This document shows positions 19,948 through 28,930 of a stretch of DNA of 64,000 nucleotides, one piece after another. Source of the DNA: Acidovorax sp. Leaf78 (GTDB taxonomy: Bacteria; Pseudomonadota; Gammaproteobacteria; Burkholderiales; Burkholderiaceae_C); NCBI RefSeq assembly GCF_001422735.1, contig NZ_LMLZ01000001.1, positions 617,233-681,232 on the forward strand, written 5' to 3'. Both the position numbers and the translations under genes were made by a program. Position 1 is the stretch's first letter. Every line of letters starts with the position of its first letter. The notes under the pieces are model-generated. The model was not told where the DNA came from. It made no database searches and was given only the letters and a program-made list of their open reading frames with translations.

Positions 19948-21372
19948 ATGTCCGCAGTCTTTCCCCCCCTTGAGGAGAGTGGTTTCGAGCCACACGTGTC
20001 GCAGCCAGACCGCGAGGTGGCCCAGCTGCGCGTGCCGCCGCATTCCATCGAAGCCGAGTCCAGCGTGCTGGGCGGCCTGCTGCTGGACAACAACGCCTGG
20101 GACCGCGTGGGCGATCTGCTGGTGGAGAGCCACTTCTACCGCCACGAGCACCAGATGGTGTATTCGGCCATCGGCGCGCTGATAAATGCCAGCAAGCCGG
20201 CCGACGTCATCACCGTTTTCGAGCACCTGAAGAATCAGGGCAAGGCGCAGGACATGGGTGGCCTGGCCTACCTCAACAACCTGGCCCAGTACGTCCCCAG
20301 CGCCAGCAACATCCGCCGCTATGCCGAGATCGTTCGCGAGCGCGCCATCCTGCGCAAGCTGGTCACGGCGAGCGATGAAATATCGACCAACGCCTTCAAC
20401 CCGCAGGGCAAGACGGTGGAGCGCATCCTGGACGAGGCCGAGGCCAAGATCTTCGCCATCGGCGAAGAGGGCTCGCGCACCAAGCAGGGCTTCCAGTCGC
20501 TGGACACCCTGGTGATCGACCTGCTCGACCGGGTGCAGGAGATGGCAGACAACCCGGTGGACGTGACCGGCGTGCCCACCGGCTTTGCCGACCTGGACCG
20601 CATGACGTCGGGCCTGCAGGCGGGTGACATGGTGGTGCTGGCGGCCCGCCCGTCCATGGGCAAGACCTCGTTCGCGGTGAACATCGCCGAACACGTGGCA
20701 CTCAACGAAGGCCTTCCGGTCGCTATCTTCTCGATGGAAATGGGCGCCGCCCAGCTGGCGGTGCGTATCGTGGGCTCCATCGGCCGGGTGAACCAGGGCA
20801 ACCTGCGCACGGGCAAACTGACCGACGACGAGTGGCCGCGCCTGACCGAGGCGATTGAAAAGCTGCGCACCGTGTCGCTGCACATCGACGAGACCCCTGG
20901 CCTCACCCCCGGCGAACTGCGGGCCAACGCCCGGCGCCTGGCGCGCCAGTGCGGCAAGCTGGGGCTGATCGTGGTCGACTACCTGCAGCTCATGAGCGGC
21001 TCGGGCGCCGGCAGCTCCGACAACCGCGCCACCGAGCTGGGCGAAATCTCCCGGGGTCTCAAGATGCTGGCCAAGGAGCTGCAGTGCCCGGTGATCGCGC
21101 TGTCGCAGCTCAACCGCTCGGTCGAGCAGCGCACCGACAAACGCCCCATGATGTCCGACCTGCGGGAGTCCGGCGCCATCGAGCAGGATGCCGACATCAT
21201 CATGTTCATCTACCGCGACGACTACTACAACAAGGACAGCAAGGAGCCGAACGTGGCTGAGGTCATCATCGGCAAGCAGCGTAACGGCCCCACAGGTACC
21301 GTGAAGCTGTTCTTCCAGAAGAACCAGACCCGCTTTGAGAACCTGGCGATGGGCTCGGGCGACGATTATTGA
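19948..21372 (+). CDS. dnaB: Replicative DNA helicase
   Basis: A 474-residue hexameric 5'-3' helicase at the replication fork. N-terminal domain (VPPHSIEAESSVLGGLLLDNNAWD), linker helix, then the RecA-like C-terminal domain with Walker A ARPSMGKT (233-240), a Walker B stretch LIVVDYLQLM, and the late motifs RESGAIEQDADIIMFIYRD and KQRNGPTGTV. The start giving MSAVFPPLEE was chosen because the longer frame runs back through the rplI terminator. It follows the ribosomal operon, as often in proteobacteria. Confidence 0.97.
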   Translation: MSAVFPPLEESGFEPHVSQPDREVAQLRVPPHSIEAESSVLGGLLLDNNAWDRVGDLLVESHFYRHEHQMVYSAIGALINASKPADVITVFEHLKNQGKAQDMGGLAYLNNLAQYVPSASNIRRYAEIVRERAILRKLVTASDEISTNAFNPQGKTVERILDEAEAKIFAIGEEGSRTKQGFQSLDTLVIDLLDRVQEMADNPVDVTGVPTGFADLDRMTSGLQAGDMVVLAARPSMGKTSFAVNIAEHVALNEGLPVAIFSMEMGAAQLAVRIVGSIGRVNQGNLRTGKLTDDEWPRLTEAIEKLRTVSLHIDETPGLTPGELRANARRLARQCGKLGLIVVDYLQLMSGSGAGSSDNRATELGEISRGLKMLAKELQCPVIALSQLNRSVEQRTDKRPMMSDLRESGAIEQDADIIMFIYRDDYYNKDSKEPNVAEVIIGKQRNGPTGTVKLFFQKNQTRFENLAMGSGDDY

Positions 21373-21424
21373 TAAAAAAATAGCCGCTACCGCTTGTCTA
21401 TCAAGCGCTAGCAGCTATCAATAT
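21371..21424 (-). repeat. Short palindromic dispersed repeat, copy C
   Basis: Minus strand: TATTGATAGCTGCTAGCGC, then CAAGCGGTAGCGGC and TATTTTTTTAT, starting at the dnaB stop codon. It is the clearest copy; the arms GCTAGCGCTTG and CAAGCGGTAGC nearly match. Confidence 0.75.
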
Positions 21425-21432
21425 GTGAGCAT

Positions 21433-21469
21433 CTTGCGGGTGCCGCTCTGGCACCGCAAGTCGTCTTTT
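21433..21469 (+). terminator. Terminator of dnaB
   Basis: CTTGCGGGTGCC pairs with GGCACCGCAAG (one bulged G) around a 5-nt loop, followed by TCGTCTTTT. Confidence 0.65.
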
Positions 21470-21476
21470 GTCAAAG

Positions 21477-21499
21477 AGGGCTGGCACCTTGCCAGCCCT
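21477..21499 (-). terminator. Hairpin terminator of the 21568-21957 gene
   Basis: AGGGCTGGCA and TGCCAGCCCT form a perfect 10-bp stem with a 3-nt loop. The minus-strand tail CTTTGACAAAAGA is only weakly U-rich. Confidence 0.5.
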
Positions 21500-21567
21500 G
21501 TCACCGTTGTTCAGCTCCGTCCCGCCCCTGTGGCGCCACCGGGGCGCTCCACTGCGTTACAGCTGCT

Positions 21568-21957
21568 CTACTGCCGCAGCACCTGGATCAGCAAGCCCGC
21601 ACCCAGTACGCCCAGCACCGCTACCGCAGCGGTCAGGCGCTGGCTGCGCTTTCGCAGTGCTTCCACGGCTTGCACCACCTGGGCGTTCTGCTCGGCCAGT
21701 GACTGGATCAGCACGGCGGATGCCTGCTGCTCCTGTTCCAGGCGTACCACGCGGTCCTGCCACTGGCGCAGGGCCGCTTCAGGCGTTGCAGCCAGGCTGG
21801 CCGGTGCGCCCGCAGCGGTGTCCGACCCGGCTGCACCACCGTGACCCGCCCGGGTAGAACCCATGAGCTTTCTGGCCGCAGCCAGCACCTGGGGCGTTGC
21901 CTCGATGACGTCGCGCCACGGCACCAGCTTGAGGGCGGTAATCCATCCAGCGGCCAA
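21568..21957 (-). CDS. Small tail-anchored-like protein of unknown function
   Basis: A 129-residue protein of no recognised function. Likely start is TTG (21955-21957), with AGGTG 7 nt upstream inside the phoH 3' end; longer frames overlap phoH. It has a conserved-looking N-terminus (ALKLVPWRDVIEATPQVLAAARKLM), a Gly/Ala-rich middle, a probable coiled coil (about 60-110, LRQWQDRVVRLEQEQQASAV onward) and a single C-terminal membrane helix (about 112-127). The topology suggests a cytoplasmic coiled coil anchored by its C-terminus. It begins 1 bp after the phoH stop, so probably one transcript. Confidence 0.7.
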   Translation of the reverse strand: MAAGWITALKLVPWRDVIEATPQVLAAARKLMGSTRAGHGGAAGSDTAAGAPASLAATPEAALRQWQDRVVRLEQEQQASAVLIQSLAEQNAQVVQAVEALRKRSQRLTAAVAVLGVLGAGLLIQVLRQ

Positions 21958-21958
21958 C

Positions 21959-23776
21959 TCAGAGCACCTCGCTCGCGAAGTCGGCCAGGCGCGAGCGTTC
22001 GCCGCGCGCCAGGGTGATGTGCCCGCTGTGCGGCCAGCCCTTGAAGCGGTCCACCGCATAGGTCAGGCCTGAGGAGCCTTCGGTCAGGTACGGCGTGTCG
22101 ATCTGCGCCAGATTGCCCATGCAGATGATCTTGGTGCCGGGGCCCGCGCGGGTGATCAGCGTCTTCATCTGCTTGGGCGTCAGGTTCTGCGCCTCGTCGA
22201 TGATCACGTATTTGTTCAAAAAGGTGCGGCCGCGCATGAAGTTCATGCTCTTGATCTTGATGCGGCTGCGGATCAGCTCGTTGGTGGCGGCGCGGCCCCA
22301 TTCGCCGGCATTGCCGCCGTCGCCCTTGGCCAGGAATTCGAGGTTGTCGTCCAGCGCGCCCATCCAGGGGCCCATCTTTTCTTCTTCGGTGCCGGGCAGA
22401 AAGCCGATGTCCTCGCCTACGCTCACGGTGGCGCGGGTCATGATGATCTCGGTGTAGCGGCGGTCGTCCAGCACCTGGGTCAGGCCCGCGGCCAGGGCCA
22501 GCAGGGTCTTGCCGGTGCCGGCCGTGCCGGTCAGGGTGACGAAGTCGATGTCGGGGTCCATGAGCAGGTTCATGGCGTAGTTCTGCTCGCGGTTGCGCGT
22601 GGTCACGCCCCACACCGCGTGCTTGGCCGAGCCGTAGTCCTTGAGCGTCTGCAGCACCGCCGTCTTTTCGCGGATCTCGCTCACGCGGGCGAACAGGCTG
22701 GGCTCGCCGGGCGCTTCGAAGTACACGAACTGGTTGATCATCAGCTGGGGTACGATGGGCCCGCCGATGCGGTAGTAGGTGTGCGCGCCGTTCTGCCAGC
22801 TTTCAACGTTCTTGCCGCTCTTGGCCCAGAAGTCGGGCGGCAGCGCCAGCACGCCGGCGTACAGCAGGTCGCCGTCTTCCAGAGTCTTGTCGTTCTGGTA
22901 GTCCTCGGCGTTCAGGCCCAGGGCGCGCGCCTTGACGCGCATGTTGATGTCCTTGGACACCAGCACCACTTCGCGCGGTGCGTGTTCCTTGCGCAGGGCC
23001 TCGACCACACCCAGGATCTGGTTGTCGGCCTTGCCTTGCGGCAGGCTGGTGGGCAGGCTGTAGTCCAGCGGTGCGGTCTGAAAGTACAGGCAGCCGCCGG
23101 CAGCGCGCTGCCCGGTGGAGTCAAGCTTCAGGCCGCGCCCGATGTCGGCGCCCTGCACGCCAGCCAGTGCGTCCAGCGAGCGGCTGGTCTGGCGGCCATT
23201 GCGGGCGACTTCGGTCATGCCCTTTTTGTGGCCGTCGAGCTCTTCCAGCACGATCATCGGCAGGAAGATGTCGTGCTCTTCAAAGCGGAACAGGCTGGTG
23301 GGGTCGTGCAGCAGCACGTTGGTGTCCAGAACGAACAGCTTGGTCGGGCCCTGGGACTTGCTGCGCTTGCTGCGGCTGGCCGATGGCGCTGCTGCAGCCA
23401 CAGGGGCGGCCACGGCGGGGGCTGCTGCTGCGGCAGGCGCAGCGGTGGTGCGTGCCGGGGCCTTGCGGGCGGGGCTGCGGGCCTCCACCGGGGCGGCTGG
23501 CTCGGCCCGGGTGCTGCGCGTGGCCGTGCGCTCTGCCGTGGTGGCGGGCGTTGCGGGTGCGGTGCTGGAGACGACCTGTAAGGAGGCCGTGCGTTCGGCC
23601 GCTGTCTTGCGGCCTATGCTGCGTGCCGGTGTCGCCACTTCGGGTGCCGAGCTGATGGCATCGGCTGCTTCTGCAGCGGTGGCCGTAGTGGCCGCTTTGC
23701 CGGGGCGGGCGGTCACATCGTAGGCTTCGGGGGCGAGGAGGGCGGCGCGCCGGCTGGGGGCTGGGGGCAGGGGCAT
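21959..23776 (-). CDS. PIN-domain and PhoH-family ATPase
   Basis: A 605-residue protein of the PhoH2/YlaK type: a PIN ribonuclease-like domain joined to a PhoH P-loop ATPase, expected to act as an ATP-driven RNA helicase/nuclease. Residues 1-145 are Ala/Pro/Arg-rich and low complexity. The PIN domain begins at KLFVLDTNVLLHDPTSL with acidic residues FLPMIVLEELD; a connector follows; the ATPase has Walker A GTAGTGKT, GEDIGFLPGTEEEKMGPWMG and Walker B YVIIDEAQNLTP. The long disordered N-terminus is unusual and may start later in reality. It follows the bcp terminator. Confidence 0.9.
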   Translation of the reverse strand: MPLPPAPSRRAALLAPEAYDVTARPGKAATTATAAEAADAISSAPEVATPARSIGRKTAAERTASLQVVSSTAPATPATTAERTATRSTRAEPAAPVEARSPARKAPARTTAAPAAAAAPAVAAPVAAAAPSASRSKRSKSQGPTKLFVLDTNVLLHDPTSLFRFEEHDIFLPMIVLEELDGHKKGMTEVARNGRQTSRSLDALAGVQGADIGRGLKLDSTGQRAAGGCLYFQTAPLDYSLPTSLPQGKADNQILGVVEALRKEHAPREVVLVSKDINMRVKARALGLNAEDYQNDKTLEDGDLLYAGVLALPPDFWAKSGKNVESWQNGAHTYYRIGGPIVPQLMINQFVYFEAPGEPSLFARVSEIREKTAVLQTLKDYGSAKHAVWGVTTRNREQNYAMNLLMDPDIDFVTLTGTAGTGKTLLALAAGLTQVLDDRRYTEIIMTRATVSVGEDIGFLPGTEEEKMGPWMGALDDNLEFLAKGDGGNAGEWGRAATNELIRSRIKIKSMNFMRGRTFLNKYVIIDEAQNLTPKQMKTLITRAGPGTKIICMGNLAQIDTPYLTEGSSGLTYAVDRFKGWPHSGHITLARGERSRLADFASEVL

Positions 23777-23826
23777 GGTGACAGGGCCTCGGTCAGTGAC
23801 GGTGGAAATATCGAAAGTCAGAAAGC

Positions 23827-23858
23827 AAAAAGCCGCCTGGAGACCAAGGCGGCTTTTT
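23827..23858 (-). terminator. Rho-independent terminator of bcp
   Basis: AAAAAGCCGCC (23827-23837) pairs with GGCGGCTTTTT (23848-23858). T-runs on both strands make it bidirectional in form; it serves the bcp transcript. Confidence 0.85.
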
Positions 23859-23983
23859 GGGATGGGGCAGTAGACGTTGCGGGAACCAGGAGCATCAAAC
23901 CATTATGCCTATTCCTGATGTCAGGCCTGGGCAAAACCGCAGAGCTGTCGCATGGATGCGCTGTGTTCCCGTGCAATCTGCTG

Positions 23984-24469
23984 TCAGGCGGCTTTTTTCA
24001 GGGCCTTGATGGACTTCACGGCCTTGAGGACTTCGTCCACGTGGCCGGGGACCTTCAGGCCACGCCATTCCTGCACCAAAATGCCATCCGGGCCGACCAG
24101 GAAGGTGCTGCGCTCGATGCCCTTGACCTTCTTGCCGTACATGATCTTGTTCTTGACCACGCCGAACATGTGGCACATCTTCTCTTCGGTGTCAGCGATG
24201 AGTTCGAAGGGCAGTTCGAGCTTTTCCTTGAAGTCGTCGTGCGACTTCATGTTGTCGCGCGACACGCCGAACACGGCGGCGCCAGCCTTCACGAAGTCCT
24301 TGTACTTGTCACGGAACTGCATGGCTTCCGTGGTGCAGCCCGGCGTGTTGTCCTTGGGGTAGAAGTAGAGCACCATGATCTGGCCAAGGTGGGTGGTATT
24401 GGAAACCTTGAGTCCACCGGTCGCGTTGGCTTCAAATTCGGGGAGGGGTTTGTTGACAACGATCGCCAT
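23984..24469 (-). CDS. bcp: Thioredoxin-dependent peroxiredoxin, Bcp/PrxQ family
   Basis: A 161-residue peroxiredoxin reducing hydrogen and organic peroxides. The thioredoxin-fold core carries the peroxidatic cysteine C45 in YPKDNTPGCTTEA. The nearby resolving cysteine found five residues later in E. coli Bcp is replaced by Met here; the only other Cys is in EEKMCHMFG near residue 98, so resolution must use that residue or an external thiol. The C-terminal lysine-rich tail is typical. Monocistronic with its own terminator; next to the phoH-like gene. Confidence 0.95.
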   Translation of the reverse strand: MAIVVNKPLPEFEANATGGLKVSNTTHLGQIMVLYFYPKDNTPGCTTEAMQFRDKYKDFVKAGAAVFGVSRDNMKSHDDFKEKLELPFELIADTEEKMCHMFGVVKNKIMYGKKVKGIERSTFLVGPDGILVQEWRGLKVPGHVDEVLKAVKSIKALKKAA

Positions 24470-24663
24470 ATCACTTCAATCTCTCAGGATGTAGTCGTTG
24501 ATAAGCCGGGGGAAGCGGGTGTGTTATTGCTCTTGTGAGTGCCCCCGACCGCAACCCGTGATTTTACTCCGAAATCGATTGCTAACCAAATGTAAGACTG
24601 TGTGTCCAAGCCTTTCGCGCACAGGTCACCGCGCGGCAGCGCCCGCGAAAGCGCCGGGCGGCG

Positions 24664-24686
24664 CCATCCGCTGATCAGGCGGATGG
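24664..24686 (-). terminator. Hairpin downstream of the Mth938-type gene
   Basis: CCATCCGC (24664-24671) pairs with GCGGATGG (24679-24686), 9 bp after the stop. No clear U-run, so termination is uncertain. Confidence 0.35.
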
Positions 24687-24694
24687 GTTCGGCA

Positions 24695-25066
24695 TCAAGT
24701 TTCCAGCAGCAGGGCGGCGACCACGTTGCGCCCTTCGCTTGCCAGGATGTTGTAGGTGCGGCAGGCGGCAGCCGTGTCCATGGTTTCCAGACCCAGCCGG
24801 CGGGCGATCAGTGGCGCCAGCCAGGCCGGGGGCGGAAACCGGTTGCGCGTGCCGCTGCCGAAGATGACGAGCTCCGTCTCCAGCTGGGCCAGTTGCGCGA
24901 AGTGTTCGGCCGTGAGGTCTTCAAAACGCGCGCAGGGCCAGGCCTCGCGCAGGCCGTTCGAGCCGATGATGACGCTGTGGGTGATCTTGTCGGCGTCCAC
25001 GCCGATCCAGCCGGGGCCGTATCCGCTGATGGTTTGTGCGTTCGAGCGGTCGGGCTGAAATTTCAT
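24695..25066 (-). CDS. Mth938-domain-containing protein
   Basis: A 123-residue protein of the Mth938/NDUFAF3-like family (former DUF498). Signatures: YGPGWIGVDADKI, the loop LVIFGSGTRNRFPPPA and GLETMDTAAACRTYNIL near the C-terminus. In eukaryotes the homologue assists respiratory complex I assembly; in bacteria its role is not settled. It diverges from alaA across a 154-bp gap that contains a minus-strand TATAAT (25153-25158). Confidence 0.88.
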   Translation of the reverse strand: MKFQPDRSNAQTISGYGPGWIGVDADKITHSVIIGSNGLREAWPCARFEDLTAEHFAQLAQLETELVIFGSGTRNRFPPPAWLAPLIARRLGLETMDTAAACRTYNILASEGRNVVAALLLET

Positions 25067-25220
25067 GGGTGTCGCAGGCAGCCGTGGCGGGCGGCGGTGT
25101 GGCAGCGGGCCTTCGGGAGAAGGGGCCGGTGGTACATCTGATCTGTGGTCAAATTATAGGTTCGCCAAGGTGCCCGCCGCTCTGGCCCGCCACCTGACCA
25201 TACTCCTTCACCGTCAGCGC

Positions 25221-26474
25221 ATGAAAACCGTCCAGAAATCCGCCAAGCTCGCCAACGTCTGCTACGACATCCGGGGGCCGATCATGGACGCGGCCAAGCA
25301 GATGGAGGAAGACGGGCACAAGATCATCAAGCTCAACATCGGCAACCTGGCGGTGTTCGGTTTCGATGCGCCGGAGGAGATCCAGCTGGACATGATCCGC
25401 AACCTGCCCAACTCGGCAGGGTATTCGGACAGCAAGGGCATCTTCGCGGCGCGCAAGGCGGTGATGCACGAGACGCAAAAGCAGGGCATCAAGGGCGTGG
25501 CGCTCGACGACATCTACCTGGGCAACGGCGCCAGCGAACTCATCGTCATGGCCACCAACGCGCTGCTGGACAACGGCGACGAACTGTTGCTGCCCTCGCC
25601 CGACTACCCGCTGTGGACGGCCGCGGCCAGCCTGTCGGGCGGTACGCCGGTGCATTACCTGTGCGACGAGGCCAACGGCTGGATGCCCGACCTGGCCGAC
25701 ATCCGCGCCAAGATCACGCCCCGCACGAAGGGCATCGTGGTCATCAACCCCAACAACCCCACCGGCGCGCTGTACTCGGACGACCTGCTCAAAGGCATCG
25801 TCGCCATCGCCCGCGAACACGGCCTCGTGATCTTTGCGGACGAGGTGTACGACAAGGTGCTGTACGACGGCACCCAACACACGGCCATCGGCTCGCTGAG
25901 CCAGGACGTGCTCACGCTCACCTTCAACTCGCTGTCCAAGAGCTACCGCTCCTGCGGCTATCGCGCGGGCTGGCTGGTGGTGTCGGGCGACAAGAAACCT
26001 GCCCGGGACTACATCGAGGGTCTGAACATGCTCTCGAACATGCGCCTGTGCGCCAACGTGCCCGGCCAGTGGGCCGTGCAGACGGCGCTGGGTGGCTACC
26101 AGAGCATCAACGAGCTGGTGGGCGAGGGCGGCCGCCTGCGCAAGCAGCGCGACCTGGCGTACGAGCTCATCACCGCCATCCCTGGCGTGACCTGCGTCAA
26201 GCCCCAGGCGGCGCTGTACATGTTCCCGCGCCTGGACCCGGCTGTGTACCCCATCGAGGACGACCAGCAGTTCTTCCTGGAGCTACTGCAGGAAACCAAG
26301 GTCATGCTGGTGCAGGGCACCGGCTTCAACTGGGCGGCTCCCGACCACTTCCGCATCGTGTTCCTGCCCCACGAGGACGACCTGCGCGACGCCATCGGCC
26401 GGGTGGCGCGCTTCCTGGAGCAGTACCGCAAGCGCAAGCAGGCTGCTGCGGCGGCAGCCTCGGCTGCGGCTTGA
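25221..26474 (+). CDS. alaA: Alanine-forming PLP aminotransferase, AlaA/YfbQ type
   Basis: A 417-residue class I/II aminotransferase very similar in pattern to E. coli AlaA (KLANVCYDIRGP, VINPNNPTGALY, MRLCANVPGQWAVQTALGGYQS), which makes alanine from pyruvate and glutamate. The PLP lysine is K240 in FNSLSKSYR and the Asp pairing with the ring nitrogen lies in IFADEVYDK. The ATG start MKTVQKS matches the family; 52 upstream open codons are ignored. The tail is Ala-rich. It precedes the DUF1176-like gene and hom-thrC, suggesting a transcript for Ala/Thr metabolism. Confidence 0.92.
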   Translation: MKTVQKSAKLANVCYDIRGPIMDAAKQMEEDGHKIIKLNIGNLAVFGFDAPEEIQLDMIRNLPNSAGYSDSKGIFAARKAVMHETQKQGIKGVALDDIYLGNGASELIVMATNALLDNGDELLLPSPDYPLWTAAASLSGGTPVHYLCDEANGWMPDLADIRAKITPRTKGIVVINPNNPTGALYSDDLLKGIVAIAREHGLVIFADEVYDKVLYDGTQHTAIGSLSQDVLTLTFNSLSKSYRSCGYRAGWLVVSGDKKPARDYIEGLNMLSNMRLCANVPGQWAVQTALGGYQSINELVGEGGRLRKQRDLAYELITAIPGVTCVKPQAALYMFPRLDPAVYPIEDDQQFFLELLQETKVMLVQGTGFNWAAPDHFRIVFLPHEDDLRDAIGRVARFLEQYRKRKQAAAAAASAAA

Positions 26475-26507
26475 GTGGCGCGCCGCCGAGTGAGGAGGGC
26501 TTTTCAC

Positions 26508-27524
26508 ATGCGTATCCGTTTCGTCGCCCACCGCGCGGTGGCCGTGCTGGCCTTGGCTGCAACGTTGCCGTCCGCGCACGCCGCAGACCCCAAGCCAGAG
26601 CCCGTCAGGTTCCAGCACAAGGATTGGGCGCTGCAATGCGACAACACGCGCACCTGCCGCGCTGTGGGCTACCAGTCGGAGGACGGTGATTCCGAACCTG
26701 CCTCCATCCTCCTGACGCGTCCTGCAGGCCCGAATGCGCCGGTGCAGGTGGACCTGCAGGTCTATTCCGAAAAGGCCGACCCCGCGGCGCTCGATCTGCA
26801 GGTGGGCAAGCTTTCGCTTCGCGGCCTGGAGGGGACCATCCCGCGAGTGCCAGCCGGCCAGGTGCCGCGCCTGCTGCAGGAACTGCTCAGGAACGACGAG
26901 GCAACGCTGTCAGCAGGCAACGACCGGTGGACGCTGTCCCTGGCAGGGGCCAGCGCCGTGCTGCTCAAGATGGACGAGGCTCAAGGCCGCATTGGCACGC
27001 CGGGCGCGCTGGTGCGGCGCGGTACCAAGGCGGAGTCCTCGGTGCTGCGGCCCGCGGCCGCGCCCGTGGTCAAAGGTGTCTTGCCGGTGGCGCCTCGCAA
27101 GGGCGATGGTGCGCTGGCCAGGCCCCTGCTCGCCGAGATCGACCGTGCCAGTGTGGCCGACCAGTGCAACGGCCAGGACCCGCTGAACCCGTCCACCGCC
27201 CAGGTCCGCCGGCTCACGGACCGCAAGCTTTTGGTGTCCCTGCCCTGCGGCATGGGCGCCTATAACTACAGCAAACTGCTGTGGGTCGCCAGCGACCTGC
27301 CGCCCCACAAGCCCGAGCCTTTGCAGGACGTGGACGGCGAGTTCGATGCTGACACGGGCTCTGTCCATTCGGCTATGAAGGGCCGCGGCATCGGCGACTG
27401 CTGGTCGACGCGCGACTGGCAGTTCGACGGGCAGGGCTTCGTGCTCACCCGTGAAGCTGGCGACAGCATGTGCCGGGGCTTTCCTGGCGGCGCCTGGCAG
27501 TTGCCGAGCTACGTCACGCGCTGA
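26508..27524 (+). CDS. DUF1176-like periplasmic protein
   Basis: A 338-residue exported protein. Signal peptide of about 25 residues (ends SAHA-A), then FQHKDWALQCDNTRTCRAVGYQ, which matches the start of the DUF1176 family, and a C-terminal half with GRGIGDCWSTRDWQFDGQGFVLT, a Cys-containing motif typical of that family. Cysteines (QCDNTRTC; QCNGQD; LPCGMG; GDCW; SMCRG) suggest disulfides. No enzymatic role is known. The start ATG follows GAGGAGG by 9 nt. It lies between alaA and hom. Confidence 0.82.
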   Translation: MRIRFVAHRAVAVLALAATLPSAHAADPKPEPVRFQHKDWALQCDNTRTCRAVGYQSEDGDSEPASILLTRPAGPNAPVQVDLQVYSEKADPAALDLQVGKLSLRGLEGTIPRVPAGQVPRLLQELLRNDEATLSAGNDRWTLSLAGASAVLLKMDEAQGRIGTPGALVRRGTKAESSVLRPAAAPVVKGVLPVAPRKGDGALARPLLAEIDRASVADQCNGQDPLNPSTAQVRRLTDRKLLVSLPCGMGAYNYSKLLWVASDLPPHKPEPLQDVDGEFDADTGSVHSAMKGRGIGDCWSTRDWQFDGQGFVLTREAGDSMCRGFPGGAWQLPSYVTR

Positions 27525-27595
27525 GGCCCAGCCCCGCTGCGCCGCGGCTGCCTGTCCTCCATTTCAACCCGATTCAACCCTTTTCCAACATCACC

Positions 27596-28930
27596 ATGAA
27601 ACCCATCCAAGTAGGCCTTCTGGGCATCGGCACCGTCGGCAGCGGCGTGTTCAACGTGCTCCAGCGCAACCAGGAAGAAATCCGCCGCCGGGCCGGCCGC
27701 GGCATCGAGATCACCATGGTGGCCGACCTCGACGTGGACCGTGCCCGGGCCGCGGTGGGTGACGGTATCGAGGTCGTGAACGACGCCCGCGCCATCATCG
27801 CCAACCCCGACATCGACATCGTCATCGAGCTCATCGGCGGCTACGGCATCGCCCGTGCGCTGGTGCTCGAGGCCATCGCCGCCGGCAAGCACGTCGTCAC
27901 CGCCAACAAGGCGCTGCTGGCCGTGCACGGCACCGAGATCTTCGCGGCCGCATCGGCCAAGGGCGTGATGGTGGCCTTCGAGGCCGCCGTGGCCGGTGGC
28001 ATCCCCATCATCAAGGCGCTGCGCGAAGGCCTGACGGCCAACCGCATCCAGTGGATCGCCGGCATCATCAACGGCACCACCAACTTCATCCTGTCCGAGA
28101 TGCGCAGCAAGGGTCTGGACTTCGATGTGGTGCTGAAAGAAGCGCAGCGCCTGGGCTACGCCGAGGCCGACCCGACCTTCGACATCGAAGGCGTGGACGC
28201 CGCGCACAAGGTCACGCTGATGAGCGCCATCGCTTTCGGCGTCCCGGTGCAGTTCGACAAGGCCTACGTCGAGGGCATCACCAAGCTGTCCGCCGCCGAC
28301 ATCAAGTACGCCGAGCAACTGGGCTACCGCATCAAGCTTTTGGGCATCACCAAGCGCGTCGACAAGGGCGTGGAGCTGCGCGTGCACCCGAGCCTGGTGC
28401 CTTCCAAGCGCCTGATCGCCAACGTCGAAGGCGCGATGAACGCCGTGGTGGTGCAGGGCGATGCCGTGGGCACCACGCTGTACTACGGCAAGGGCGCGGG
28501 CAGCGAGCCCACCGCCAGCGCCGTGATTGCCGACCTGGTGGACATCGCCCGCCTGCACACGGCCGACCCCGAGCACCGCGTACCGCACCTGGCCTTCCAG
28601 GCCCATACGCTGACCGACGCCATGGGCACGCTGCCGGTGCTGCCGATGAGCGAAGTGGTCACCAGCTACTACCTGCGCCTCTCCGTGGCCGACCAGGCCG
28701 GCGTGCTGGCCAAGGTCACTGGCCTGCTGGCTGAGGCCGGCGTGAGCATCGACGCGGTGCTGCAGCGCGAAGCCGATGAAGTGGGCGGCGAGGGCGCCAC
28801 CCAGACCGACCTGATCATCCTGACCCACGACACCCGCGAAGGCACCATGGACGCCGTCATCGCCCAGATGCAGGCGCTGCCCACGGTGCTGGCGCCCATC
28901 ACGCGCATCCGCAAGGAGGAACTGAACTGA
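27596..28930 (+). CDS. hom: Homoserine dehydrogenase
   Basis: A 444-residue NAD(P)H-dependent enzyme reducing aspartate semialdehyde to homoserine. N-terminal Rossmann fold (GLLGIGTVGSGVF), catalytic region GIINGTTNFIL and ADPTFDIEGVDAAHKV (the conserved Asp and Lys), and a C-terminal ACT regulatory domain (about 355-435; YYLRLSVADQAGVLAKVTG), consistent with threonine feedback. It overlaps thrC by one base (TGATG), so the pair is translationally coupled. No leader peptide is visible ahead of it, unlike asd. Confidence 0.97.
   Translation: MKPIQVGLLGIGTVGSGVFNVLQRNQEEIRRRAGRGIEITMVADLDVDRARAAVGDGIEVVNDARAIIANPDIDIVIELIGGYGIARALVLEAIAAGKHVVTANKALLAVHGTEIFAAASAKGVMVAFEAAVAGGIPIIKALREGLTANRIQWIAGIINGTTNFILSEMRSKGLDFDVVLKEAQRLGYAEADPTFDIEGVDAAHKVTLMSAIAFGVPVQFDKAYVEGITKLSAADIKYAEQLGYRIKLLGITKRVDKGVELRVHPSLVPSKRLIANVEGAMNAVVVQGDAVGTTLYYGKGAGSEPTASAVIADLVDIARLHTADPEHRVPHLAFQAHTLTDAMGTLPVLPMSEVVTSYYLRLSVADQAGVLAKVTGLLAEAGVSIDAVLQREADEVGGEGATQTDLIILTHDTREGTMDAVIAQMQALPTVLAPITRIRKEELN

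Noticed and set aside
27525..27595. Threonine leader peptide ahead of hom
   Set aside because: The 71-bp gap has no ATG-led Thr/Ile-rich ORF and no alternating stems.
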